DNA of 64,000 nucleotides from an uncultured Hyphomicrobiaceae bacterium (GCA_947258705.1 CAMYJA010000007.1:74074-138073); one strand, 5' to 3'; shown: positions 10,216 through 23,305, counted from the stretch's first letter. The notes: generated from the letters alone by a model not told the origin. Numbers and translations are program-made.

Positions 10216-11250
10216 TCATGATGCCTCCAGCCGGGCTCTCTCGCTTGCCGCCTGCCCGCGCCAGTCGCGAAAACGCTCTGCTATTTCACGTGCAATCCGC
10301 GGTGTGGAATTTATCGGTACGTAAGTAAATGGTTGAAGAGGCAGCTCAAGGGGTTTTATGGCGCCCTCATCTTCGAGCCTCTCCAGAAAATAATCGATTT
10401 TGTGATGGCCGCCAGTGGGGCGGAAAACATGAACGGGACGGCCTGTCGATACCGCTTCACCGACCATGTTGACACTGTCGGCGGTCACGATGAACTGATC
10501 GGATTTGGCGAGGATCTGCAAATATGGATTCTCGCCCCTGCCGTCCCAAAGGTAATATTTCAGGCCCTTTAATTGATCGCGAATACGCGAAAGCGTGGAT
10601 TTTCGGGTCCGACGCGATGGCGTGATGAGCAGGCTCGCGCCCGCCTCCGCGCTCTTGGCAACCTGCTCGAGCAGATAGGCCAGTTCGCGCTCGGACTGCT
10701 CGTCAAATTGAAACGAATTGCTGTCACCGCCCAACAGAACTCCGATATAGGGTCTGGTGTAGCGGTCAATCATCGTATCGGATTGCTGCCGTGCTTCGCT
10801 TAAACGCTCTTTGGACATCATATGCGGGCTCGTCAACGTGACCAGGACATTGTCGGCGCGCAGCCAGTCATGTTCCGGCACCCAGATCAAATCGGCCGCT
10901 TCCGGGCCGGTGCGCGGATCCATGAGAATGACGGTAAAGACGTCCCCATCCGTTTCCTGCCGGATCTGCCGGACATAGGCAATGGCCCGCCTGCCCGAGG
11001 CGATAACCAGATCGGGCCATTTTCCACCAAGAGGGCCGGCGGAGTTGGTGCTCTTGTCACGCGGATCGATCGGTCCGAACGGCATCAGCCATACCCAGGG
11101 CGGACGCGGGGAGATGCGGCGGATTTGGGCCTCTAAACCAAGCTCATGCGCGACGCCGAGGCATTTGAGTTCATCTCCCGCCTTGCCATCCGTCAGTATC
11201 CAGCAATTCCGGATACCGACTTCCGCCGCCAGATTTTTATTATCAGACAT
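10216..11250 (-). CDS. mitochondrial fission ELM1 family protein
   Basis: A 344-residue protein of the COG3660/ELM1 family, common in alphaproteobacteria and named after the plant mitochondrial fission factor ELM1. The family opening CWILTDGKAGDELKCLGVAHEL is at 16-37. Further motifs are PDLVIASGRRAIAYVRQIRQ, IGVLLGGDSNSFQFDE, LLITPSRRT and a C-terminal FIVTADSVNMVGEAVSTGRPVHV. That last segment resembles the nucleotide-sugar site of GT-B glycosyltransferases. No signal peptide was seen. The bacterial function is not established. It is divergent from the Lrp gene. Confidence 0.85.
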   Translation of the reverse strand: MSDNKNLAAEVGIRNCWILTDGKAGDELKCLGVAHELGLEAQIRRISPRPPWVWLMPFGPIDPRDKSTNSAGPLGGKWPDLVIASGRRAIAYVRQIRQETDGDVFTVILMDPRTGPEAADLIWVPEHDWLRADNVLVTLTSPHMMSKERLSEARQQSDTMIDRYTRPYIGVLLGGDSNSFQFDEQSERELAYLLEQVAKSAEAGASLLITPSRRTRKSTLSRIRDQLKGLKYYLWDGRGENPYLQILAKSDQFIVTADSVNMVGEAVSTGRPVHVFRPTGGHHKIDYFLERLEDEGAIKPLELPLQPFTYVPINSTPRIAREIAERFRDWRGQAASERARLEAS

Positions 11251-11454
11251 TGTTGCCGTTTCGTGATTCTTTCGCTGTAAATTCGATAGCGCAGAATTGT
11301 GGTCAGGTCATCTATCCCATGGACAATTTAAAAAACTTGCGCCTGAGCGTAATATTGTTACCTTTTTCATGGGACAAGGTTTATGGTTGTTGCGCTATCT
11401 CGGAGCTCCGGGACGCGCCCGTTTTATCTCATTGTTGAATAAAGGCCAGGTTTC

Positions 11455-11940
11455 ATGAAATCCACCCTTGATCCGACGGACTGGCGGATTTTGAGCGAGC
11501 TTCAGCATGACGGCCGCATGACCAATATCGAGCTTGCGCGCCGGGTTGGCATTTCCGCACCGCCCTGTTTGCGGCGCGTTCGCGCACTTGAGGAAGCGGG
11601 TATCATCGAGGGTTACCGCTGTCTCATCGACGGGAAGAAAATCGGTTTTGAACTCACAGCATTCGCAATGCTCGGGCTCTCCAGCCAGGCGGAAGCCGAT
11701 CTCCTCGCCTTCGAGGCCAGGGTGCGCAATTGGCCGATCGTGCGCGAATGCCACATGCTGTCGGGCGAGACCGACTTCATCCTGAAATGCGTCGCACAGG
11801 ATCTGGCCAGTTTTCACGATTTCATCATTCATGAACTGACGGCCGCACCCAATGTCGACAGCGTGAAAACGTCGCTGGTTATCCGGCGGTCGAAATACGA
11901 ACCGGGCGTGCCGCTCGATCTGGGACAGGACAGCGAATAG
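11455..11940 (+). CDS. Lrp/AsnC family transcriptional regulator
   Basis: A 161-residue regulator with an N-terminal helix-turn-helix (LDPTDWRILSELQHDGRMTNIELARRVGISAPPCLRRVRALEEAG, about residues 4-48, split here only by domain sense). A RAM effector-binding domain follows (about 65-150). The recognition helix ISAPPCLRRVRALE is typical of Lrp proteins, which sense amino acids and form octamers. In rhizobia, an lrp gene lies near trxB and lsrB, as here. The C-terminal VIRRSKYEPGVPLDL is also family-typical. It converges with greA. Targets cannot be read from the sequence. Confidence 0.9.
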   Translation: MKSTLDPTDWRILSELQHDGRMTNIELARRVGISAPPCLRRVRALEEAGIIEGYRCLIDGKKIGFELTAFAMLGLSSQAEADLLAFEARVRNWPIVRECHMLSGETDFILKCVAQDLASFHDFIIHELTAAPNVDSVKTSLVIRRSKYEPGVPLDLGQDSE

Positions 11941-11952
11941 CGGTCCGTTCTC

Positions 11953-12432
11953 TTATTTGTATTTGACCTTCAAAATCTCGTAGGAGCGGGAAAGTTTCGG
12001 CGTGTTGACCTCGATCGTGTCGCCGGCCTCCTTGCCGATAAGCGCCCGTGCGATCGGGCTTGTGATGGAGACTTTTCCCTTGCTCACATCGGATTCATAT
12101 TCCCCGACGATCTGATAGGTCACCTCTTCGTCGGTGTCTTCATCGACAAGATCGACGGTGGCGCCGAATTTGATCGAATTGCCGGACAGCGCCTTAACGT
12201 CGATTATATCCGCGCGCGACAGCGCACCCTCAAGTTCGGACACTTTGGCTTCATTCATGCCCTGCGCTTCCTTTGCGGCATGGTATTCGGCGTTTTCGGA
12301 CAGGTCGCCATGGGCTCGCGCTTCGGCGATCGCCTGAATTATGCGCGGGCGCTCGACCGACTTGCGGTGCTGCAGCTCGCTTTCCAGCGCGCTGTGTCCC
12401 TCAATTGTCATTGGCACCTTATCTACCGACAT
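11953..12432 (-). CDS. greA: transcription elongation factor GreA
   Basis: A 159-residue factor that stimulates RNA polymerase to cleave backtracked transcripts. The N-terminal coiled coil carries the acidic tip in [18 protein letters not shown] (41-58), whose Asp and Glu coordinate the catalytic magnesium. The C-terminal globular domain includes [23 protein letters not shown] and [21 protein letters not shown]. Length and order are standard. It ends 13 bp from the convergent lrp gene. It lies downstream of carB on the same strand across a 112-bp gap, an arrangement common in this order. Confidence 0.96.
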   Translation of the reverse strand: MSVDKVPMTIEGHSALESELQHRKSVERPRIIQAIAEARAHGDLSENAEYHAAKEAQGMNEAKVSELEGALSRADIIDVKALSGNSIKFGATVDLVDEDTDEEVTYQIVGEYESDVSKGKVSITSPIARALIGKEAGDTIEVNTPKLSRSYEILKVKYK

Positions 12433-12544
12433 TTTATTTTCTCCCGATATCGAACAACCGTATCACCCGGTACGCAATTCACATGCTCAGAATATTTTAT
12501 ATGATTTTTACAACTCAAAGACGGTTCGACGTTACGCGCCTTTT

Positions 12545-15799
<3,255 letters not shown>

Positions 15800-16245
15800 G
15801 TCGGGGGCTGGTTTACTGGAGTCCTAAGCATTTGGCTAGGGCCTAGGCCCGTGAAAGCGCAAATGTCCACCTCTGATCGCGGGAGGGATAATCTTTAACC
15901 GGTCAGAATGCAATGAGCGCTAGACCCTGTTGACCCTTTTCAGACGTTATGACAGCAGTTCATACCTAGCCGCCAAACCGTCATGCTCACGGAGGTGGGC
16001 ATCCTTTGGAGCATCAGCACACACGCAGTGTCTGAATGCGCGACATCCGCACGGGAGATGGATCGAAGCGTAAATCCTGTTGGCTTCACAGTTGTGTGTC
16101 ACTCTAGCCGCGCGCCTATTGTGAATTGAACTGGGCCCCGTTCTACAACGGGGTGACGGTGTGTTTGGAGCAAACGCCTTCAATCCCCACCTCACGTCAT
16201 CCCGGCGAAGGCCGGGACCCAGTGTGGTTAACGGCAAGCTCGACA
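15800..16245. other. intergenic region upstream of carB
   Basis: 446 bp without a supported gene. It must contain the carB promoter and leader. A perfect stem CCCCGTT/AACGGGG with a 4-nt loop sits at 16136-16153, and a palindromic repeat copy at 16195-16222. The weak minus-strand open frame over 15947-16246 spans these repeats and was not accepted. Confidence 0.45.
16195..16222 (+). repeat. 28-bp palindromic extragenic repeat, copy 1
   Basis: The copy begins CGTCATCCCGGCGAAGGCCG and ends GGACCCAG. Its core CCCGGCGAAGGCCGGG can fold into a short stem. Copy 2 at 16648-16675 is its exact reverse complement. Elements of this kind are widespread between genes in many alphaproteobacteria. Confidence 0.85.
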
Positions 16246-16608
16246 TTAGCGGTAATTTCGAGCGCTATCGGCTGGTCCGTCAAGGATTTCACCTGTTGTT
16301 TCATCGAATAGATCGGTCCATTCGGGGTTCATTTTTTCAATCATTCGAATTTTCCACGCCCGCTGCCACTCCTTCAAACGCTTCTCGTGCAGAATGGCGC
16401 CATCCATGGTCTGGTGCATCTCGTAATAAACAAGTGTCTTGACGTCATAGTCTTTCGTGAACCCCTCGATCAGCCCCTGTTTGTGTTGAGACATGCGATC
16501 GGGTAGCGCACCTGTCACGCCAATATAGAGCGTGCCATTGCGGCGGCTGGCGAGAATATAGACACAAGGTGTGATCATGGGAGCGGGTGACATCCTATTT
16601 GCTTGCAT
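16246..16608 (-). CDS. GIY-YIG nuclease family protein
   Basis: A 120-residue single-domain GIY-YIG protein (COG2827, UPF0213 type). The signature is CVYILASRRNGTLYIGVT (15-32), followed by RMSQHKQGLIEGFTKDYDVKTLVYYEM and the helix with the metal-binding Glu in AILHEKRLKEWQRAWKIRMIE. Members are small, widespread, mostly uncharacterised endonuclease-like proteins. The ATG codes at residues 6 and 11 are alternative starts; no ribosome binding site decides between them. The gene sits between inverted copies of the 28-bp repeat, and its composition is lower in GC than carB. It could be a mobile cassette or repeat-associated gene. Confidence 0.85.
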   Translation of the reverse strand: MQANRMSPAPMITPCVYILASRRNGTLYIGVTGALPDRMSQHKQGLIEGFTKDYDVKTLVYYEMHQTMDGAILHEKRLKEWQRAWKIRMIEKMNPEWTDLFDETTGEILDGPADSARNYR

Positions 16609-16647
16609 CTTTATTCAGTCCGACATGTCGCGCAAGCGGAAATGAAT

Positions 16648-16675
16648 CTGGGTCCCGGCCTTCGCCGGGATGACG
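16648..16675 (-). repeat. 28-bp palindromic extragenic repeat, copy 2 (inverted)
   Basis: This is the perfect reverse complement of the copy at 16195-16222. Together they bracket the GIY-YIG gene. The ends are 426 bp apart. Confidence 0.85.
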
Positions 16676-16756
16676 GTGAGAGTGATGAGGACGGTTGAGT
16701 GCAATTTGCATAGGTCGCGAAAAACGTCAGTACTTTAGGTGCCGGCATCCAGATCC

Positions 16757-16773
16757 CCTTCGCCGGGATGACG
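16757..16773 (-). repeat. partial third copy of the palindromic repeat
   Basis: The 17 nt CCTTCGCCGGGATGACG match the distal part of copy 2 exactly. The other half of the palindrome has decayed. Confidence 0.65.
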
Positions 16774-16918
16774 GAGAGATGAACACCACACCAAATGATT
16801 GGCCGATGGTAATTTCTCCATAAATGCGATGAACTCCCCATCGCGGTTTCGTGTCTGGATATGTCCGGCCGGGACCGTTAAGCTGCCGTACCCTGACAGT
16901 TAGAGTACGAGGTTCTCA

Positions 16919-18307
16919 ATGTCCGTATTGCCGGTTGAAAATCCCTATACGCGCGAAATGATCGGCGAGGTGCCGATGAGCGACTGGGGGCAGGCCGATG
17001 GCTGGCTCGACCGGGCTCAGGCATTGCACCGCGATCAGTCGAGCCCCTTGCCCGCCCATGAGCGCATCGCGATCCTCAACCGCGCCGCGCAGATCATGCG
17101 GGAGCGCTTCGCCGATCTCGCCCACCAGATCGCCAATGAGGGCGGCAAGCCGCTCATCGACGCCCGCGTCGAGGTCGAGCGCGCCATTGACGGGGTGGAA
17201 CTGGCGGTGCGCGAGCTTTTGCATTTGCGCGGCACGGAAATCCCCATGGATCTCACTGCAGCGGGGGCGGGACGGATGGCGTTCACGCGGCGCGAGCCCA
17301 TCGGGCCGGTGGCAGCCATATCGGCCTTTAATCATCCGCTCAATCTGATCGTGCACCAGGTGGCGCCCGCAGTCGCGGTGGGATGCCCGGTCATCGTCAA
17401 GCCCGCCGACGATACGCCGCTCTCGGCAAAGGCCTTTGTCGATATTCTGCACGAGGCCGGATTGCCGCCCGATTGGTGCCGGTTTTTCGCCTGCGACATC
17501 CCCACCGCGGAAAAGCTCGTGACCGACCCCCGGGTGGCGTTCTTCTCCTTCATCGGTTCGGCGAAGGTCGGCTGGATGCTCCGGTCCAAACTCGCGCCCG
17601 GCACCCGCTGTGCGCTCGAGCATGGCGGCGCCGCCCCGGTGATCGTCGACGAGACGGCGGATATCGAGGCCATGATCCCGCTCCTGCTCAAGGGCGGCTT
17701 TTATCATGCCGGGCAGGTCTGCGTGTCAGTGCAGCGGGTCTTTGCACCGACCGCGATAGCCAGGGATATCGCCATGCGTCTCGCGGCAGGGGGCGAAAAG
17801 CTCATCGTCGGCGATGCGGTCGAGGAAAAGACCGAGGTTGGCCCCCTGATCCGTCCGGGCGAGGTCACGCGCGTGGCCGAGTGGGTCGAGGAAGCCGGGA
17901 GCGGCGGCGGTGAAATATTGACCGGTGGCGCGCCCCTTGGGCCGACCAGTTTTGCGCCCACGGTGGTGTTCGAGCCACCGGCCTCATGCCGCCTCTCGAC
18001 GATGGAGATTTTCGGCCCGGTCATCGGGGTTTACGGCTATGACGATCTCAATGCGGCCATCGCGCAGGCAAACGCCCTGCCTTTCGCCTTTCAGGCCGCA
18101 GGATTCACCCAGCGTCTCGATGTGGCGACGCGGCTCATCGACGCGCTGGATGCCACCGCCGTCATGATCAATGACCACACCGCTTTCCGGGTCGACTGGA
18201 TGCCCTTTGCCGGGCGGCGCCAGTCCGGCTACGGCACGGGCGGCATCGGCTATACCATGCATGATATGACGGAAGACAAGATGGCCGTGATCAGGATGCC
18301 GCAATAG
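16919..18307 (+). CDS. aldehyde dehydrogenase family protein
   Basis: A 462-residue NAD(P)-dependent aldehyde dehydrogenase. The catalytic cysteine is Cys268 in HAGQVCVSVQRV and the general base Glu234 is in CALEHGGAAPVIV. The N169-type motif is ISAFNHPLNLIVHQVAPA and the coenzyme lysine motif is VIVKPADDTPLSA. The C-terminal signature is MEIFGPVIGVYGYDD. It resembles the branch that includes phosphonoacetaldehyde, sulfolactaldehyde and lactaldehyde dehydrogenases, so the substrate is uncertain. The ATG follows CGAGG with 7-8-nt spacing. It stands alone and converges with the J-domain gene, 19 bp away. GC content is high compared with the upstream region. Confidence 0.88.
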   Translation: MSVLPVENPYTREMIGEVPMSDWGQADGWLDRAQALHRDQSSPLPAHERIAILNRAAQIMRERFADLAHQIANEGGKPLIDARVEVERAIDGVELAVRELLHLRGTEIPMDLTAAGAGRMAFTRREPIGPVAAISAFNHPLNLIVHQVAPAVAVGCPVIVKPADDTPLSAKAFVDILHEAGLPPDWCRFFACDIPTAEKLVTDPRVAFFSFIGSAKVGWMLRSKLAPGTRCALEHGGAAPVIVDETADIEAMIPLLLKGGFYHAGQVCVSVQRVFAPTAIARDIAMRLAAGGEKLIVGDAVEEKTEVGPLIRPGEVTRVAEWVEEAGSGGGEILTGGAPLGPTSFAPTVVFEPPASCRLSTMEIFGPVIGVYGYDDLNAAIAQANALPFAFQAAGFTQRLDVATRLIDALDATAVMINDHTAFRVDWMPFAGRRQSGYGTGGIGYTMHDMTEDKMAVIRMPQ

Positions 18308-18326
18308 TGACGGGTGGGGCTGCCCC

Positions 18327-19079
18327 TCAGCCCAGCAGCATATCCTTGGCCTGATTGATCTTGGCGGCCAGATAGGTGCTGCCGCCCTGATCGGGATGGA
18401 GTTTTTTCATCAGCGCCCGGTGCGCCTTCTGAATGGCCCTTTTGTCAGCCCCTTCGGCGAGCCCCAGGATTTCAAGGGCTTCCTCTCGGGTCATGCCCGA
18501 TTGCGTGCCTGCCTCCGCACCGTCATAAGCACCCTGGCCATATCCCTGGCCATGTCCCTGGCCCTGCCCGGTGCCGGTGCCGGCATCTGCGCCTGCTTCG
18601 GCCCCGGCACCGGGCCGCCAATCTTCCCGGGTGCGGTCGAGATAGGCATCGATGAGCTGGGCCGATTGCGGGTCGGCTGCGTGGCATTCACGGCGCAATT
18701 CAAGAAGCTGCTCAAGATCGAGCGCGCTCAAGGCTTTTCCCTTGAAGCTGCCCTTGAGAACAGTGCCTTCCATCTCGCCGCTGTCGTGGTCGAGTTCAAG
18801 TTCAAGAAAATCCGTTCGCACCTTCGAATTCTGGCCCGGGGCTTTTTGCCGGCTGCCGAAGGAAAAGCCGCCATTCAGAAGACCGATACCGAATAGCGCC
18901 AGCGGACCGGCAATTGCCAGGGCGCCGCGCGCGGCAAAAAGGGCGGCGACCGCAAGCGACGCAATGCCGCCAAAGGTCCGCGACTGACGCGCGAGCGTCG
19001 CGGGGCTGGCGCTCACGGTATATTTCGCGGCGAGCAACAGCAGCGCCAAAACGACCATGCCGAGAATGAGATATTGCAT
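18327..19079 (-). CDS. membrane-anchored J-domain (DnaJ-like) protein
   Basis: A 250-residue protein with a hydrophobic N-terminus (about 1-22) and a second hydrophobic region (about 38-70). Next comes a cytoplasmic linker with a repeated [17 protein letters not shown] stretch, and last a C-terminal J domain (about 195-250). The essential HPD tripeptide is in [22 protein letters not shown]. By family it should recruit and stimulate Hsp70 (DnaK) at the inner membrane. Its start codon overlaps the stop of the VWA gene in TAATG, so the two are translationally coupled. Glycine-rich low complexity replaces the usual G/F region. The client is unknown. Confidence 0.85.
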   Translation of the reverse strand: MQYLILGMVVLALLLLAAKYTVSASPATLARQSRTFGGIASLAVAALFAARGALAIAGPLALFGIGLLNGGFSFGSRQKAPGQNSKVRTDFLELELDHDSGEMEGTVLKGSFKGKALSALDLEQLLELRRECHAADPQSAQLIDAYLDRTREDWRPGAGAEAGADAGTGTGQGQGHGQGYGQGAYDGAEAGTQSGMTREEALEILGLAEGADKRAIQKAHRALMKKLHPDQGGSTYLAAKINQAKDMLLG

Positions 19080-19822
19080 TACTTCAACTGCTCCAGAAGC
19101 AGGCGCGCACCTTTGCCAGAGCCGCTTCCGCTATGATCTTCAAGCGCCGCCCTGCCGCCCGAGGCAAATATCGCGACGGCGGAGAGAAGTTCCCTTAACT
19201 GGTGCGCCGAGCCTGCGTCAAACCGGCACCAGGCGCCGTTGCTCAACCGGGCGAATTCGCGAAACGCCGTCTCGGCGCCCGGGTCATGCCCCTCCTGAAA
19301 AAGAAAAACAGGCACGCCCTTCAATCCCAACCGGCCGGCGAGTTCTGAAAGCTCGTCGATATTTTCTTCCATGCAATCGCCGACATAAACGAGCGCATTG
19401 ACCTTCTTTTGGTCGTTTTCGCGTTCGGCATGTAGGAAGACTTTCCGGATCTGGGTTTTGCCGCCCCTGCACGATACCGTGGTCATCAAGCGTGCGAGAC
19501 CGGCCGCATCGCTGACCCATTTCGAATTGCGGCACTCGCCGAAACCCCTGAAATAGACGAGTTGGACGTCGAGGCCACCCGTATCTCTGACGGCGTTGAA
19601 CATGTCCGCCTGCAGCTCGAGCGCCATGTCCCAAGTGGGTTGGCGGCTCATGGTCGCGTCCATGGCGAAAATCAGCCTGCCGTGGCCGGCGCCGCCGGTT
19701 TTGCGCGCATCCAGCTCATTCAGCCTGCCCAGAAATTCCGCCACCTCGCTGTCGCTCGATGTTGATTTCCGTTCGAGCTCCGACCGGTCCGGTTTGCTTG
19801 TTATGTCGCGTTTGGATGCCAT
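19079..19822 (-). CDS. VWA domain-containing protein
   Basis: A 247-residue protein with a von Willebrand factor A domain: [20 protein letters not shown] gives the start of a MIDAS-like metal site (DATMS in place of the classic DxSxS), and [26 protein letters not shown] follows. There is no signal peptide, so it is probably cytoplasmic. The frame extends upstream to a TTG at 19852, but ATG 19822 follows AGGA at 7 nt and gives the natural start MASKRDITS. It overlaps the J-domain gene by 1 nt. VWA proteins often assist metal insertion or AAA+ machines; no such partner is adjacent. The role is unknown. Confidence 0.82.
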   Translation of the reverse strand: MASKRDITSKPDRSELERKSTSSDSEVAEFLGRLNELDARKTGGAGHGRLIFAMDATMSRQPTWDMALELQADMFNAVRDTGGLDVQLVYFRGFGECRNSKWVSDAAGLARLMTTVSCRGGKTQIRKVFLHAERENDQKKVNALVYVGDCMEENIDELSELAGRLGLKGVPVFLFQEGHDPGAETAFREFARLSNGAWCRFDAGSAHQLRELLSAVAIFASGGRAALEDHSGSGSGKGARLLLEQLK

Positions 19823-19907
19823 CCAATATTCCTGTATTGCGTCCTGACCCAATAGATGGCGTTTCCGGCACTATATCGCAAGACGCCCGTTCCATTGGAA
19901 AAACATG

Positions 19908-22900
19908 CTATTCCGACGGCTCGTCCTGCCCGTCTTCCTTTGGCTCGGGATTGAGGGCCAGGAGTTCGGCATTGCCGCCGGTGGCCGCGATATTTACCGT
20001 TCGCACGCGTTCGGTTGCAAATCGTTGCAGGTAATGGGGCCCGCCCGCTTTTGGGCCGGTACCGGACAGTCCTTCGCCGCCAAAGGGCTGGGACCCAACG
20101 ATGGCACCGATCTGATCGCGGTTGACGTATAAATTGCCGACAGCGACGTGGTCGGCGACAAAATCTGCGGTTGATTCGATGCGGCTGTGCAGGCCGAGTG
20201 TCAGGCCGTAACCCGTAGAGTTTATTTCATCGCAAACATCGAGGAGATTTTTCCGGGCATATCGGATGACATGCAATATTGGGCCGAAAACCTCGCCCTT
20301 GAGCTGGGAGATTTTCCTGATCTCGTAAATCGCCGGCGTGACGAAGGTTCCGGAGCGGCAATCGTCCGGCATCGGGCGATCAATAATTTCGACAGCTTCG
20401 CGCCGCATGCGCATTTTATGGGCCTCGAGATCGTCCAGCGCGCTTTGGTCGATGACCGGACCCATATCGGTTTCATAGAGAATCGGATCGCCGATCTTGA
20501 GTTCCTCGACGGCCCCTTTCAGCATTTCGATCACGTCATCGGCGATGTCTTCCTGCAGGTAAAGCACGCGCAGGGCCGAGCAGCGTTGACCGGCTGAATC
20601 AAATGCCGAACGGAGGGCATCGTGCACAACCTGTTCCGGCAGAGCGGATGAATCGACGATCATGGCGTTGATGCCGCCGGTCTCGGCGATCAGGGGAATG
20701 ATGGGACCGCCGCGCCGGGCGAGATTGCTCTGGATGATTTCGGCCGTTTCGTTCGAGCCCGTGAACACCACGCCCCCGACCCTCTGATCCGTGACCAGCC
20801 GCGCTCCGACCGTTTCTCCAGGGCCCGTCAGAAGATGCAGGACTTCGGGGGGTATGCCGGCTTCAAGGAGCAACAGGGTCGCCATATAGGCCGTTATCGG
20901 GGTCTGCTCCGCCGGTTTGGCGACGACCGCATTGCCGGCGGCCAGAGCGGCTGCCACCTGGCCCGTAAATATCGCCAGTGGAAAATTCCATGGCGACAGG
21001 GCGCAGAATACACCCCGTCCATGAAGCTCGAGCCGATTGGTTTCCCCGGTCGGACCGTCAAGCATGGTCGGGGCTCCGAACTGATCTTTCGCGCGGGCGG
21101 CGTAATAACGCAGAAAATCGACGGCTTCGCGGATTTCAGCAAGCGAAGCGTCGAGCGTCTTTCCCGCTTCGCGTATCATGGCGGCCATCAGGGATGAACG
21201 ATTCCTCTCAAAAAGATCGGCTGCATTTTCGAGAATTCCGGCGCGCGCCTTTCCTCCGAGGCGGTCCCAGGAATGTTGGGCATTCCGTGCGATCTCGAGA
21301 GCCCGGTCAATATGAGTTTCATCCGCATCCACGGAGAGACCGACAAGCGTCCGCCGGTCATGAGGTGACAGGATTTCCCGTCCATGCTCCCCTGTATCCG
21401 CTTCACCTCCGACAATCGGCCCGGTGGCCAGCGTCAGTTTCAGCTCGGCCTCGATGCCGCGTTTCAGCGGTCCGCGCACATGATTTTCCCACAGCGCCAA
21501 CCCGGCACTGTTGGGCCGCTCGGGTTGAAAGAGGTCGCCGGGCCGTGCAATGGCGGGGTGTTCCTTGAACTCGATTGCCTCCATGCGGGCGACGGGATCG
21601 CGGACGATTTCCTCTATCGGTGTCTCGTCATCCGCCAGGCGGTTGACGAACGATGTGTTGGAGCCGTTTTCAAGAAGACGCCGCACCAGATAGGAAAGCA
21701 GGTCTTCATGGCCTCCGACAGGCGCGTAAATACGGCATTTCCGGTTCATCTTCATGGGATCGATGACATCGCCATAGAGCGCCTCCCCCATGCCATGAAG
21801 ACGCTGAAACTCGAAAGATGAGCGAGGCGACAGAATGTGCGCCGAGGCAATGGTGTGGGCGTTGTGGGTCGCAAATTGCGGATAAAAGGCCTGTGGATTG
21901 GTCAATATCTGGCGCATGCAGGCGAGATAGGAAATGTCAGTGTTCGCCTTTCGGGTGAAGACGGGGAAATTCGCCAGACCATGCGCCTGGGCGTATTTTA
22001 TTTCGCTATCCCAATAGGCGCCCTTGACTAGACGTATTGGGATTTTGCGGTCCAGGGATTTTGAAATTTTCAGCAACCAGCGCAAAACCGGCAGGGCGCG
22101 CCTGCTATAGGACTGCACTGCAATGCCCAGACCCGGCCAGCCTTGGAAGGCCGGATCGGCCATGGCATCCGCGAAAATCTGCAATGTCAGGTCGAGATGC
22201 TCCTGCTCTTCGGCGTCGACGGTCAGGGGGATGTTGTTTTCCCGTGCGGCCCTGGCAAGACTGTTCAAGCGAGCGCCGAGCTCGCGGCGTACTCGCGCAC
22301 TTTGAGATTGTTCGAATCTGGGGTGAAGCGCTGAAAGCTTGACGGATATTTCGGGTCTGTCCATCAGCGCATCGACATGATGATGATTCAGGGGCGGCAG
22401 ATCGCGGCCGATGACATCGATCGCCTTTTTATAGCGCTCGAAATACCGTTCGGCATCGGGTGTGGTCATCGCCGACTCGCCAAGCATGTCGTAGGTGATG
22501 AGATAGCCCGATTTTTCATATTGCGCCGACCGGGCGCGGGCCTCCTCGATAGTCCTGCCCATGACGAACTGATCACCAAGGATCCGCATGGCGTGCTTCA
22601 GCGCCTGGCGGATGAACGGTTCGCCGGTGCGGTTGACCAGGCGCGCCAATATGTTTGTCTCGCCGTCATCGCCGGGCATGCCCAGCCTGACGATGCGGCC
22701 CGTCAGCATCAGGCCCCAGCTCGATGCATTGACAAACAGCCGGTCAGAATGGCCCAGATGGCTTTCCCAGTCGCCACTCGTTATCTGTTCGGCAATGAAA
22801 TCGTCGGCGGTTTCTGCATCCGGGATTCGTAAAAGCGCCTCGGCGAGACACATGAGAACGATGCCTTCCTCCGAGGAGAGGCCATATTCATGCATGAATG

Positions 22901-23141
22901 CGTCAATGCCGCCAAAATCGCGCCGGCCTTCGCGTGCCGTCCGGACGAGGCTACGGGCCAGTTTCTCGATCTTGCGCCCGTCGTCCGACGGCATTATCGC
23001 CTGTTCGATCAGACCGCTCACCAGACGGCTCTCGTCTATCATGTAATGATCGGCTATTTCGCGACGGTCGGGCAGCGTGCTCAACAAATCATTATCCGTT
23101 TCACTTGCTTCGTATGTTGTGGCCTCATCCATTGTCTGCAT
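19908..23141 (-). CDS. putA: bifunctional proline dehydrogenase / L-glutamate gamma-semialdehyde dehydrogenase
   Basis: A 1077-residue enzyme that oxidises proline to glutamate in two channelled steps, at the membrane with FAD and then with NAD. The N-terminal proline dehydrogenase barrel lies at about 80-490; it includes SVKLSALHPRFEQSQ, VDAEEQEHLDLTLQIF and IRLVKGAYWDSEIKYAQAHG. The ALDH domain lies at about 560-1040, with base Glu in IPLIAETGGINAMIV and catalytic Cys in SAGQRCSALRVLYL. It lacks the ribbon-helix-helix DNA-binding domain of E. coli PutA, so it is the short type and cannot repress itself that way. An ATG three codons in is an alternative start. It is followed by the VWA gene, 85 bp away. 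Confidence 0.97.
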   Translation of the reverse strand: MQTMDEATTYEASETDNDLLSTLPDRREIADHYMIDESRLVSGLIEQAIMPSDDGRKIEKLARSLVRTAREGRRDFGGIDAFMHEYGLSSEEGIVLMCLAEALLRIPDAETADDFIAEQITSGDWESHLGHSDRLFVNASSWGLMLTGRIVRLGMPGDDGETNILARLVNRTGEPFIRQALKHAMRILGDQFVMGRTIEEARARSAQYEKSGYLITYDMLGESAMTTPDAERYFERYKKAIDVIGRDLPPLNHHHVDALMDRPEISVKLSALHPRFEQSQSARVRRELGARLNSLARAARENNIPLTVDAEEQEHLDLTLQIFADAMADPAFQGWPGLGIAVQSYSRRALPVLRWLLKISKSLDRKIPIRLVKGAYWDSEIKYAQAHGLANFPVFTRKANTDISYLACMRQILTNPQAFYPQFATHNAHTIASAHILSPRSSFEFQRLHGMGEALYGDVIDPMKMNRKCRIYAPVGGHEDLLSYLVRRLLENGSNTSFVNRLADDETPIEEIVRDPVARMEAIEFKEHPAIARPGDLFQPERPNSAGLALWENHVRGPLKRGIEAELKLTLATGPIVGGEADTGEHGREILSPHDRRTLVGLSVDADETHIDRALEIARNAQHSWDRLGGKARAGILENAADLFERNRSSLMAAMIREAGKTLDASLAEIREAVDFLRYYAARAKDQFGAPTMLDGPTGETNRLELHGRGVFCALSPWNFPLAIFTGQVAAALAAGNAVVAKPAEQTPITAYMATLLLLEAGIPPEVLHLLTGPGETVGARLVTDQRVGGVVFTGSNETAEIIQSNLARRGGPIIPLIAETGGINAMIVDSSALPEQVVHDALRSAFDSAGQRCSALRVLYLQEDIADDVIEMLKGAVEELKIGDPILYETDMGPVIDQSALDDLEAHKMRMRREAVEIIDRPMPDDCRSGTFVTPAIYEIRKISQLKGEVFGPILHVIRYARKNLLDVCDEINSTGYGLTLGLHSRIESTADFVADHVAVGNLYVNRDQIGAIVGSQPFGGEGLSGTGPKAGGPHYLQRFATERVRTVNIAATGGNAELLALNPEPKEDGQDEPSE

Positions 23142-23305
23142 TCCAGGAGATTTCCCGCACTTGACGATTCGACGGAATTCCTCGAAATCGTCGTTTGATC
23201 AGGCGCAACCGAATCATACTGATGTGAATCGCGCATTGCCATATTATCAGAACGGGAAGCATAATCGCCAAAAGAAAGCTCAAGACAGAACCGGGAGAAA
23301 GAAGC

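Larger units (their letters stand above)
16609..16918. other. intergenic region with repeat copies
   Basis: 310 bp between the GIY-YIG gene and the aldehyde dehydrogenase. It holds a full inverted repeat copy at 16648-16675 and a partial one near 16757-16773. The rest must hold the dehydrogenase promoter. No gene is supported. Confidence 0.5.
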
